DNA of 64,000 nucleotides. Source: Opitutia bacterium (GTDB lineage: Bacteria; Verrucomicrobiota; Verrucomicrobiia; Opitutales; Opitutaceae). Under the pieces are notes generated by a model. That model did no database searches, was not told the origin of the DNA, and worked only from the letters and a program-made list of their open reading frames with translations. The stretch covers positions 62,001 to 126,000 of the forward strand of contig CANJIU010000012.1 of assembly GCA_947474365.1 (NCBI GenBank), in the 5' to 3' direction. Positions 16,900-24,863 of this stretch are shown piece after piece; the first letter of the stretch is position 1; the number at the start of each line of letters is the position of its first letter. The translations under genes and the position numbers were made by a program.

Positions 16900-17954
16900 C
16901 CGCGAAACTCGAACGTCTCTTCCACCGGGTCGCCGCCGAGCGCGCGTCCGATCTGCACCTGATCGTCGGCATTCCTCCCACCCTCCGGATCAACGGTGAG
17001 ATTATCATTGCCGACGCCGACGTCCTGACCGCAGCAGACACGAAACAGCTTGTCGACACCCTGCTCAACGATGCCCAGCGCGCCGTCTTCGAGCGCGATT
17101 GGGAACTCTGCATCTCGCTCCATCACCCGATCGTCGGCCGCATGCGGATGACCCTTTACCGCCGCAATGGCTCGCCCGAGCTGAGCATCCGATTTTGCGG
17201 CACCCGCATATTCACCCGCGAAGAGCTTGGCCTGCCCCCAAAGATCGACGAACTCGCCCGCAAGCGCCACGGCCTGATTCTCGTCACCGGGCCGACCGGC
17301 GCCGGCAAGACCACCACGCTCAATTACCTGATCAATCTAATCAACCACGAGCGCCGCTGCAAAATCGTCACCATCGAGGATCCGATCGAGTACGTGCATG
17401 AAAACAACCTGGCGATCATCGTGCAGCAGGAGGTCCTGACGGACACCCGCTCCTTCAGCCATGCGTTGATCCACGCCCTCCGCCAGGACCCCGACGTCAT
17501 CGTTGTCGGCGAGATGCGCGACCACGCGGCGATATCCACCGCGATTACCGCCGCCGAGACCGGCCACCTTGTGCTCGCCACCCTGCACTCGTCCAGCACC
17601 GCGCAGGCGCTGGAGCGGATCATCAGCATCTTTGAGGGTAACCTGCAGCGGCAGATCATCATGCAGCTCGCCAACACCCTGCAGGGCATCGTCTCCCAGG
17701 ACCTGCTGCCGTCGGTGGACGGCGGCCGCGCCCTCGCCTGTGAACTGCTCATCGCCAACGGCGCCGTGCGGCACACCATCCGCGAGAGCCAGTTTCACCA
17801 GCTGGAACATTGCCTGCAAACCGGGGCCCGCGAGGGAATGGTGCTCATGGACACGTCGCTGCACGATCTCTACCTCCGCTGTAAGGTGACGCGCGACACC
17901 GCCTTGAGCCGCGCCCGACATCCGGATCTTTTTGCCAAGCGTACGGGCGGTTAG
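16896..17954 (+). CDS. PilT-type retraction ATPase
   Basis: This is a hexameric secretion-superfamily ATPase of the PilT type, 352 aa, the usual PilT length. It has an N-terminal PAS-like domain (ASDLHLIVGIPPTLRINGEI), Walker A GPTGAGKTT at 132-140, Asp box IVTIEDPIEYVH, Walker B DPDVIVVGEMRD, and a His box GHLVLATLHSSS. The C-terminal segment GAVRHTIRESQFHQL matches the AIRNLIRE motif linked to pilus retraction in PilT. No pilin, PilC, PilM-Q or prepilin peptidase genes lie in this window, so it may act on pili encoded elsewhere or have been recruited for another purpose. Its ATG overlaps the TIR-TPR stop, so the two products are probably made together. Confidence 0.85.
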   Translation: MTAKLERLFHRVAAERASDLHLIVGIPPTLRINGEIIIADADVLTAADTKQLVDTLLNDAQRAVFERDWELCISLHHPIVGRMRMTLYRRNGSPELSIRFCGTRIFTREELGLPPKIDELARKRHGLILVTGPTGAGKTTTLNYLINLINHERRCKIVTIEDPIEYVHENNLAIIVQQEVLTDTRSFSHALIHALRQDPDVIVVGEMRDHAAISTAITAAETGHLVLATLHSSSTAQALERIISIFEGNLQRQIIMQLANTLQGIVSQDLLPSVDGGRALACELLIANGAVRHTIRESQFHQLEHCLQTGAREGMVLMDTSLHDLYLRCKVTRDTALSRARHPDLFAKRTGG

Positions 17955-18027
17955 TCCGGCCTATCCGCGGCAATCATCCGCACGATCCAATTGCCCGCGT
18001 TATTTCGCATTCCCTTCGCGCCCCCAC

Positions 18028-19080
18028 ATGACCAAGGAAGCCCTCGCCTTTGCCCAGATCGACAATGTCGGTGCTGTTATTCTCCACGCCTACCAGCACA
18101 AGGCCTCCGACCTTCACTTTGAACCGGGCAAGGCGGGTTACCACATCCGCATGCGCCAGGACGGACTGCTCCAGTCGATCTTCGTCGGTGCGACCCACCA
18201 CGCGGCGCGCATCAACACGCAGCTCAAGGTCATGGCCGAGCTCGATATTGCCGAGCAGCGGGTTCCCCAGGACGGGCGCATTTCCTTCGCCCTCGATCCG
18301 ACCCATCACCTGAACATCCGCGTGAGCACCTGCCCCACGACCTATGGGGAAAAGATTGTCCTGCGCCTGCTCGATCCCAAGGCGCATGTGCGCTCGTTCC
18401 TGGAATTGGGCCTGGAGGACGCCCAACGCGAACTGCTCACCCAGGCCATCGGTCATCCCAACGGCCTGATCCTCGTCACCGGCCCGGCCGGGAGCGGCAA
18501 GACCACGACGCTTTACAGTGCGTTGAGCTCGCTGAACAATAATGCGCGCAACATCGCCACGATTGAGGACCCGGTGGAAATCACCCTCGCCGGCATCAAT
18601 CAGGTTCCGGTCAATGTGAAGCTCAACCTCTCGTTCGCCCGTGCTCTCCGCACCTTGATGCGCCAGGATCCCGACATCATCATGATCGGCGAAATCCGCG
18701 ATCGGGAGACCGCGGAGATCGCCATCCAGGCCGCCCAAACCGGCCACCTGGTAATGTCGACCCTGCACAGTGCGAGCGCCCTCGAGGCAATCAACCGCCT
18801 CGCCCACATGGGAATCGCCCGCTACGAACTGTTGAGTTCGCTCCATTTGGTGGTCGCACAACGCCTCCTGCGGACCCAGACGACGGGCCGGGTCGGAGTC
18901 TACGAGTGCCTGCCCATCACCTCCCTCACGAGAAAGTACGTTCTGTCCAACGAATTTCTCTCCTACCACGGCCTGCAACAGCACGAACCAGTGCACACGC
19001 TGCGCACGGCCGCGATGAACAAGGTGAAGGAAAACATCGTGACGCTCGCCGAGGTGAATCGCGTGATTCCACACGACTGA
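18028..19080 (+). CDS. Short GspE/PilB-type secretion ATPase
   Basis: This is a 350-aa ATPase whose sequence is of the GspE/PilB type rather than a second PilT. The N2-like part begins KASDLHFEPGKAGYHIRMRQDG and continues with LDIAEQRVPQDGRIS. Walker A GPAGSGKTT is at 152-160, the Asp box is IATIEDPVE, Walker B DPDIIMIGEIRD, and the His box is GHLVMSTLHSASA. It lacks the N-terminal MshE/N1 domain of full-length extension ATPases and the tetracysteine zinc insertion: the sequence goes straight from VAQRLLR to TGRVGVYE. It is therefore a compact core enzyme. It lies 73 bp after pilT, giving a paired PilT and PilB-like set. The start at 18028 follows the best Met; a TTG extension to 17932 would overlap pilT and is unlikely. 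Confidence 0.82.
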   Translation: MTKEALAFAQIDNVGAVILHAYQHKASDLHFEPGKAGYHIRMRQDGLLQSIFVGATHHAARINTQLKVMAELDIAEQRVPQDGRISFALDPTHHLNIRVSTCPTTYGEKIVLRLLDPKAHVRSFLELGLEDAQRELLTQAIGHPNGLILVTGPAGSGKTTTLYSALSSLNNNARNIATIEDPVEITLAGINQVPVNVKLNLSFARALRTLMRQDPDIIMIGEIRDRETAEIAIQAAQTGHLVMSTLHSASALEAINRLAHMGIARYELLSSLHLVVAQRLLRTQTTGRVGVYECLPITSLTRKYVLSNEFLSYHGLQQHEPVHTLRTAAMNKVKENIVTLAEVNRVIPHD

Positions 19081-19133
19081 CTCCCAGCGCACGGACCGAC
19101 GGGAACTCAGGCCGCCCCGGCCGCGAAACGTCC

Positions 19134-19161
19134 ATCGTCCGGAAACGCGAGCGCGGACGAT
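19134..19161 (+). terminator. Hairpin after the secretion ATPase gene
   Basis: A perfect 8-bp stem (ATCGTCCG at 19134-19141 and CGGACGAT at 19154-19161) with a 12-base loop lies 54 bases past the stop and is followed by an A/T-rich stretch (TATAAGATTA). There is no run of Ts, so it is only a plausible terminator for the 11-19 kb run. Confidence 0.4.
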
Positions 19162-19420
19162 TATAAGATTACAAGAAGCACGGGAGCGCTCCTCTCCTCG
19201 CATGTCTGCAGCTGTTCCGACTTGGCTCACTCCAAGCGGTGGGCAAAACCAATAGCTCGTTTCTCTTTGACCAGTGTCGTCGAAAAGAGCGCGCCGTGCG
19301 CCGCAGCATTCCGGTTGGATTTCTCCGGTGCTGCGCGTTTCGCAACAATCGTCCGTAAATTTAGCGACATTGGTATAACACCCCATTTTGCGGTCGGACA
19401 CTTTCCGCCAGACTCGGCAG
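19162..19420. other. Intergenic stretch before DUF3943 gene
   Basis: Together with the hairpin before it, this makes about 340 bp without a convincing gene. I see no RNA gene or repeat here; it presumably holds the promoter of the DUF3943/PAP2 pair. Confidence 0.3.
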
Positions 19421-20875
19421 ATGCTCTTCGGCCCACGTCTGCAACGGTTTTTTTGTGTCGGCGGTCTTGTCCTCACCAGCGCTGTTCCGGCGGCCAGTCT
19501 GGCCGCCGACACCGATGCACCACCGGCCCAGGAACCGCGCAAACGTGTCGTGGACTGGGACACCGGCGCGAACAAAAGCTACGTCGTGCCGGCAGTTGAG
19601 ATCCCCATCTTCCTGGTCGCGCTCAATCTCTACGATCGACACGTCTACGGACGAGAGGTCTACGGCTCAACCTTCAGTTCCACCTCCGATCATCTGCAGC
19701 CGAAGGCGTGGCAATTCGATGAGGATCCCTTCAACGTAAATCAATTTTCCCATCCGTACCTCGGCGCCACAATGCACGGACTGGCTCGTTCGACCGGACT
19801 CACCTTTTGGGAATCACTGCTCTATAGCAATGTCGGCAGCTTCGCCTGGGAGGTGGCAGGTGAAAAAGGCGCACCCAGCATCAACGACATCATCACCACC
19901 AGCCAGGCCGGCAGTCTGCTGGGCGAATCCCTCTTCCGCATGGCAAATCTCGTGCTGGAGAACGGCAGGCACCAGCCGGGTTTCTGGCGCGAGCTCGGTG
20001 CGGCCGCGCTGCTGCCACCCCTCGGATTTACCCGACTGGCCTACGGTGACCGGTTCAGGACCCTTTTCCCCAGCCACAATCCGCCTCGTTTCTGGCAACT
20101 GCGTCTCGGCGCCAGCACCGATGCCCACGTCAGTGACAACAGCGCCGTCAGCGTCGTGAAGCGGCAAGAGGTCATACTCGACTTCTCCATGGCCTACGGG
20201 CTCCCCGGGCGGCCCGACTACACCTACGATCGTCCATTCGATTATTTCCAGTTCGAGTTTGCCGCAATGAGCAGTGCCCACACGCACAACTGGCTGGAAA
20301 ACATTCTCTGTCGCGGCCTGCTCTGGGGTAGACCGTACGAAGCGGGCGACACCTACTCCGGGGTGTTCGGCGTTTACGGCAGCTACGATTTCATCTCGCC
20401 GCAAATATTCCGCGTTTCGAGTACCGCGGTCTCGCTCGGAACGACCGCCCAATGGTCCATCGCGCAACAGGTCACCTTGCAAGGGTCGCTTCTCGGCGGA
20501 GTCGGCTTCGGCGGCGCCGGCACCGAACATTTCAAAGGGGAACGCGATTATCACTTTGGCATCACGCCGCAGGGGCTTGTCGCCCTGCGCCTGATCTTCG
20601 GCGCGCGGGCGATGCTCGATCTGACGGGGCGGGAATACTACATCAGCGGCCTCGGCTCCGACGACAAACGCGGCACGGAAACGATCTTTCGCGGCAACGC
20701 GGGCATCGTCGTCCGCGTTTACGGTCGGAACGCCCTTGGCATCCACTACGTCGCCTCACACCGCAATGCACACTACCGCGACTTTCCGAACAAGTATCAA
20801 ACCGTGGGCACCTTCAGCCTCACCTACACCTTCCTGAGCGACACGCACTTCGGTGCGGTGGGTTTGTCGCATTGA
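19421..20875 (+). CDS. DUF3943-type outer-membrane protein
   Basis: This is a 484-aa exported protein resembling DUF3943. A signal peptide (hydrophobic to about residue 28, ending in AASLAADT) is followed by conserved-looking blocks: an NLYDRHVYG segment, FNVNQFSHPYLGATMHGLARS at about 105, FWESLLYSNVGSFAWE at about 130, and SINDIITTSQAGSLLGE. The C-terminal half alternates aromatic and polar residues like a beta barrel. The HPYLGATMHGLARS and SLLGE elements suggest a membrane-embedded enzyme or scaffold, but I know of no proven activity. I placed the start at 19421 (MLFGPRLQ...) to give the signal peptide; the frame is open to 19388. The PAP2 gene follows 25 bp later, so a shared role in envelope lipid metabolism is a reasonable guess. 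Confidence 0.7.
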   Translation: MLFGPRLQRFFCVGGLVLTSAVPAASLAADTDAPPAQEPRKRVVDWDTGANKSYVVPAVEIPIFLVALNLYDRHVYGREVYGSTFSSTSDHLQPKAWQFDEDPFNVNQFSHPYLGATMHGLARSTGLTFWESLLYSNVGSFAWEVAGEKGAPSINDIITTSQAGSLLGESLFRMANLVLENGRHQPGFWRELGAAALLPPLGFTRLAYGDRFRTLFPSHNPPRFWQLRLGASTDAHVSDNSAVSVVKRQEVILDFSMAYGLPGRPDYTYDRPFDYFQFEFAAMSSAHTHNWLENILCRGLLWGRPYEAGDTYSGVFGVYGSYDFISPQIFRVSSTAVSLGTTAQWSIAQQVTLQGSLLGGVGFGGAGTEHFKGERDYHFGITPQGLVALRLIFGARAMLDLTGREYYISGLGSDDKRGTETIFRGNAGIVVRVYGRNALGIHYVASHRNAHYRDFPNKYQTVGTFSLTYTFLSDTHFGAVGLSH

Positions 20876-20900
20876 ACCACCACCGTCACCCCGCGCTCCA

Positions 20901-21452
20901 ATGAAATTCCGCAACCCATGGTTCACGATCGTTCTCTGCCTTGGCGCCGCCCTTCCGGGTCGCGCCACTGATTTTGTCCAGGCCCGCATCGACGGACTGA
21001 CCAACACGGGCGACGTGATGGCCTATGTCCTGCCGATGGCCGCGGCCGGTCTGACGGCGTACTTTCGGGACGAGGAAGGCGCATGGCAGCTCGGTGAGTC
21101 GGTGGCGATCACGATGGCTGCGACCGTCGGACTCAAGTACTCCGTCAGCGCCCGGCGACCCAACGGTGATCCCCACTCGTTTCCGTCCGGACACGCCGCG
21201 ATTACTTTCTCCAGCGCGGAATTCATGCGGAAGCGCTACGGCTGGCATTACGGCGCTCCGGCCTACCTGCTGGCCGCGCTGGTCGGCGCGAGCCGCGTTC
21301 GGGCCCACAAACACTACGTCCGAGATGTCGTCGGCGGCGCCACGATCGGCTTCGTCACCACTTACTTCGTAACCACGCCCTATCACGGCTGGCATTTTAC
21401 GCCCACGTTAGCAGGGCGAAACCGCGGCTTGAAACTGTCCCGGCATTTTTGA
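20901..21452 (+). CDS. PAP2-family phosphatase
   Basis: This 183-aa membrane-associated acid phosphatase carries all three PAP2 motifs: KYSVSARRP (about 87-95), PSGHA (about 105-109) and SRVRAHKHYVRDVVGG (about 138-153) with the catalytic histidines. An N-terminal signal-like segment and short hydrophobic stretches fit a periplasmic or inner-membrane enzyme that dephosphorylates lipid phosphates such as undecaprenyl pyrophosphate, phosphatidate or lipid A. It follows the DUF3943 gene by 25 bp and converges on the PSD1 gene whose stop is at 21480. A short GGCGC/GCGCC stem lies in the gap between the two stops. Confidence 0.85.
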   Translation: MKFRNPWFTIVLCLGAALPGRATDFVQARIDGLTNTGDVMAYVLPMAAAGLTAYFRDEEGAWQLGESVAITMAATVGLKYSVSARRPNGDPHSFPSGHAAITFSSAEFMRKRYGWHYGAPAYLLAALVGASRVRAHKHYVRDVVGGATIGFVTTYFVTTPYHGWHFTPTLAGRNRGLKLSRHF

Positions 21453-21479
21453 TCTCTCCGCGGCGCGCTTTCGGCGCCC

Positions 21480-24400
21480 TCAATCCACGAACGCGAGTTC
21501 GTTCGACAACAGGAGCACCTGGGCAAGTTCCTCCCAGCGCGTCAATGGCTGCCTCGGCTTGGACGCGATCTCGAAATCGTTCTTCGCATTCCAAACCCGC
21601 GCTGCGAGATCGAGCGCCTCGGGATCCGGGGTGAACGAAATCGTCGGCGCCCACGTGTAGCTGTCAGAATTCCCGTTGGCGATGCAGTCGACGACGAAAT
21701 CGACCGTCTCTCCAGCCTGTACGTCAAACTCGGTTGCGGTGTCGCTCTTCCGGTTCTGCACGGTCCACTCACCGCGCAGTCCGCCTTCGCGCGTCACGAT
21801 CCGCCCGCACACGCCGTCACCCTTGTCGCTCTTGTGCCCCAACGAGCCCTCGATTTTCACGCGCCCTTTCCCCGGCGCCAGCCAACGCCTGATGCTGGCG
21901 ACCTCAACGGTGCGGCCCGGGTGCCCGCCCGTCGCCGTCACGCTCAGATTGCCGAACTTGGAATCCGGATACTTGTCCGTCGGTGCGATCCGGTCCTCCT
22001 TGCGCACCGACATGGGATGAAAATCGTTCACCCGCTTCCGCTCGGCGTCATAGCGTCCATAGCCATATTGCCAGGCCGCGCCGGCGGCCATCGTTGGAGA
22101 AGGAGCGCTTTCTGCCCGGGCGAGAAACGATTCCGCGAGGCTTACCTCCTCGGGTTCCGGACTCCGCTGGTACAGCACCCGGTAAAGCGCGCCAAGTTTC
22201 GCCCGGTCGGTGCCCGCCGCCTTGATCTCCGGACGACGCAGAACTTTCCGGGCCTGTTCCTGGGTGAACGGACTGTTCATCAGATACAGCGCCTGTTGCG
22301 GCACGGTCGTGGCAAATCGCTGCGAACTGCTGACGTCCGGATTGGGATAATCGAACGTGCGAAACATTCCGGGAAGATTCTGTCGGTCAATATAGCCGAA
22401 TACCGTCCGCCGCGTGGCAAAGGGCTCCTTGGTCAAGTCATCCGGCAGGCCGCCAGGAGTGAGATCGAGCGTACCGGCCGCCGCCAGCAAGGTGTCGCGC
22501 ATCGCCTCGAATTCGAGCCGGTGGCGGTTGAAGCAATGCAGCAACAAATTGTCGGGATCGGCCATAGCGGCCTTGCCGGATGCCGTGCTCGATTGGCGGT
22601 AGGTGTTCGACAGCACGATGGCGCGGTGCAGTTGCTTCACCGACCACCCGTTTTCGAGAAACGACGCAGTGAGCCAGTCAAGCAGCGCCAGTTGCACCGG
22701 CGCTGCCGTGCGCACACCAAAATCACTCGGGGTCGAGACCAGCGGCTGACCAAAGTGCCAGCCCCACACCCGGTTCACCAACACGCGCGCCGTCAGCGGA
22801 TTCTTCGCGCTCGCAATCTGCTCCGCCATCGCCAGTCGGCCGCTGCCGGCGGCAAAGGGTTCACGCTTTTCCGGCGAGAGCACCTCGAGAAACTGCCGCG
22901 GGGCCTCCGCGCCGAGATTTGCCGGATTGCCGCGGACAAAGATTCGCGAGTTGCGCGGATTCGGCTTGTCCACCAGCGACATCGCTCGCAACGGCGCACC
23001 GGGCTCGGTCCAGTTCAACGCCTCCATCTCGCGCTTCAGCGGCGCCGTCTTCGTGTCGATTTGCCGCTTGAGCATCCTTGCCGTCTCTGCGAATTCGAGC
23101 GCCGGCGGCGATCCCTCGGCAAACACCATCTGGCGGACATCCTCGTCGGCGGCAACGGGGAGCGCCGTCGGCGGCTCCGCCTTCTCCTTCTCTGCTGCAT
23201 CGAGCGCCGCTTGCCACGCCTTGCCGACGCGGGCGAAGACCCGATTGTACACCGCCGCAGCCTCCTTGAGTGACGCGAAGTGCTTTTCCAATTTCGTGAA
23301 CTCGGCCAGCACGGTTGGATTCGCGCCCGCGGAATCTAATTTCCAGTGTTCAATCAGCGCAGCCGCCTTTTCCGGAAACTCGTTTTCCGGCAGCGCGGCG
23401 AGCGCGAACCAGGGCGCCAGCACTGGGCCGGGCTGCTTGGCCTGTTCGGCGACAAAAGCCTGCCATCGCTTCAGGATTTCGACATTCAGTTTTCGTGGTC
23501 CGGCAAAAAGTTCGAATTTCTCCGTCTTGGGCAGCGACGCCGCATCGTGGGCTCCGAGGAGATAGTCACCCGTCCGATCGCGAACGCCGGCGAGGAATTT
23601 CTGCACTTCCTCCCGCTCGCGCCCCTTGATTTTCGCCTCCATCTCGGCCGTCTTTTTCAGGAATTGCTGGTACGCCGGCGAATCGACGAGTTCGCCGAGG
23701 AGCGGCTTTTCGGTTGGTTCATCCGACGACGCGAACACGCCGTGCAGCGAATAATAATCACTCGAGGGAATCGGGTCGAATTTGTGATCGTGGCAGCGTG
23801 CGCACGTAACCGTCAGCCCCATCAAGCCGCGGCTCACCACATCGATCCGGTCGTCAATGATGTCGTTTTGATTGTTCAGAAACCGCCGCCCGAGCGTGAG
23901 GAAGCCCATCGCCGCGAGAGCCGATTTGTCCGGCCCGAGGGGAAGCTGGTCCGCCGCGAGCTGTTCAACCACAAAACGATCAAACGGTTTGTCCTCGTTG
24001 AACGCGCGAATCACGTAGTCGCGGTAGGTGTGTGAAAACGGATAACGGCGTTCCACATTTCCCGCGAGGTATCCCTTCGTGTCGGCATAGCGCGCCACAT
24101 CGAGCCAAAAACGTCCCCAGCGCTCACCGTACCGTGGCGAAGCCAACAACCGATCGACGACCTTCATATACGCATCGGGCGAGCGATCCTTGAGGAAGGC
24201 CTCCGTCTCCTCCGGCGTTGGCGGGAGCCCCGATAGATCATAGGTGATGCGGCGCAACAGGGTGCGCTTGTCGGCCGGTTCGGCGGGTGAAAGTCCTTTG
24301 TTTTCAAGCTGCGCCAGGACGAAAGCATCCACCGGCGTCAGCACCCAATTCGTTTTCTTCACGGCCGGCTTCGCCGGTTTCTTCACGGGTTGAAACGCCC

Positions 24401-24863
24401 AGTGTTGCCGCGCCTTGGCCATGTCCAGCGCGGCCGGCTTGCCCGCGGCATCCCGCGGATCCGGTGCGCCCATTTTGACCCACGCCTCGAGTGCCGCGAT
24501 TTGATCCGCGGACAACTTTCCGCCTTCGTCCTTCGGCGGCATCTGCAGGTCCTCGTCGGTATAACGCACCGCCTGAATCAGCAGGCTTTTGTCGGGATCG
24601 CCCTCGAGCAGCGCGGGACCGGTGCCACCGCCTTTGCGCAGCGCGTCTTTCGAATCGAGGGTCAGGCTGCCCTTGGACTTCCCCGACTCGGCACTGTGGC
24701 ACTTGTAGCAATGCTCTGCGAGAACCGGTCGGACCTTCGTCTCGAAAAACTCAATCTGATCCGCCGGGAGGTCCGCAGCCCCGGCAAAAGCTGCATGCAG
24801 CGAAAGCAGCCGCACCCAAAACGCCGCCGCCGATTTCACCCGACCTGCTTTGGCCGTACTCAC
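21480..24863 (-). CDS. PSD1 cytochrome c-DUF1549-DUF1553 protein
   Basis: This 1127-aa exported protein has the architecture typical of planctomycetes and verrucomicrobia. A signal segment is followed by a planctomycete-type cytochrome c domain with CYKCH at 52-56 and a distal MPPK that could supply the Met ligand. The DUF1549 domain (about 170-400) contains CARCHDHKFDPI, a second CxxCH. The DUF1553 domain (about 680-960) has RVWGWHFGQPLVSTPSDFG and SNTYRQSS. A C-terminal carbohydrate-binding-like region follows (about 970-1090). These proteins are thought to be periplasmic redox or polymer-degrading components, but their activity is not defined. The ATG overlaps the stop of the upstream DUF1501 gene by 4 bases, so the two are co-translated. 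Confidence 0.87.
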   Translation of the reverse strand: MSTAKAGRVKSAAAFWVRLLSLHAAFAGAADLPADQIEFFETKVRPVLAEHCYKCHSAESGKSKGSLTLDSKDALRKGGGTGPALLEGDPDKSLLIQAVRYTDEDLQMPPKDEGGKLSADQIAALEAWVKMGAPDPRDAAGKPAALDMAKARQHWAFQPVKKPAKPAVKKTNWVLTPVDAFVLAQLENKGLSPAEPADKRTLLRRITYDLSGLPPTPEETEAFLKDRSPDAYMKVVDRLLASPRYGERWGRFWLDVARYADTKGYLAGNVERRYPFSHTYRDYVIRAFNEDKPFDRFVVEQLAADQLPLGPDKSALAAMGFLTLGRRFLNNQNDIIDDRIDVVSRGLMGLTVTCARCHDHKFDPIPSSDYYSLHGVFASSDEPTEKPLLGELVDSPAYQQFLKKTAEMEAKIKGREREEVQKFLAGVRDRTGDYLLGAHDAASLPKTEKFELFAGPRKLNVEILKRWQAFVAEQAKQPGPVLAPWFALAALPENEFPEKAAALIEHWKLDSAGANPTVLAEFTKLEKHFASLKEAAAVYNRVFARVGKAWQAALDAAEKEKAEPPTALPVAADEDVRQMVFAEGSPPALEFAETARMLKRQIDTKTAPLKREMEALNWTEPGAPLRAMSLVDKPNPRNSRIFVRGNPANLGAEAPRQFLEVLSPEKREPFAAGSGRLAMAEQIASAKNPLTARVLVNRVWGWHFGQPLVSTPSDFGVRTAAPVQLALLDWLTASFLENGWSVKQLHRAIVLSNTYRQSSTASGKAAMADPDNLLLHCFNRHRLEFEAMRDTLLAAAGTLDLTPGGLPDDLTKEPFATRRTVFGYIDRQNLPGMFRTFDYPNPDVSSSQRFATTVPQQALYLMNSPFTQEQARKVLRRPEIKAAGTDRAKLGALYRVLYQRSPEPEEVSLAESFLARAESAPSPTMAAGAAWQYGYGRYDAERKRVNDFHPMSVRKEDRIAPTDKYPDSKFGNLSVTATGGHPGRTVEVASIRRWLAPGKGRVKIEGSLGHKSDKGDGVCGRIVTREGGLRGEWTVQNRKSDTATEFDVQAGETVDFVVDCIANGNSDSYTWAPTISFTPDPEALDLAARVWNAKNDFEIASKPRQPLTRWEELAQVLLLSNELAFVD

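Noticed and set aside
15491..19080. Known TIR anti-phage system (Thoeris or similar)
   Set aside because: There is no ThsA/SIR2-type effector or other known defence partner. The TIR gene is linked to TPR repeats and secretion ATPases instead, so a named system cannot be claimed.
17974..19575. 533-codon minus-strand frame opposite the GspE-like gene
   Set aside because: It is antisense to a conserved ATPase and extends into the next gene with no motif of its own.
21834..23273. 479-codon plus-strand frame opposite the PSD1 gene
   Set aside because: It is antisense to a conserved multi-domain gene and lacks any recognisable feature.
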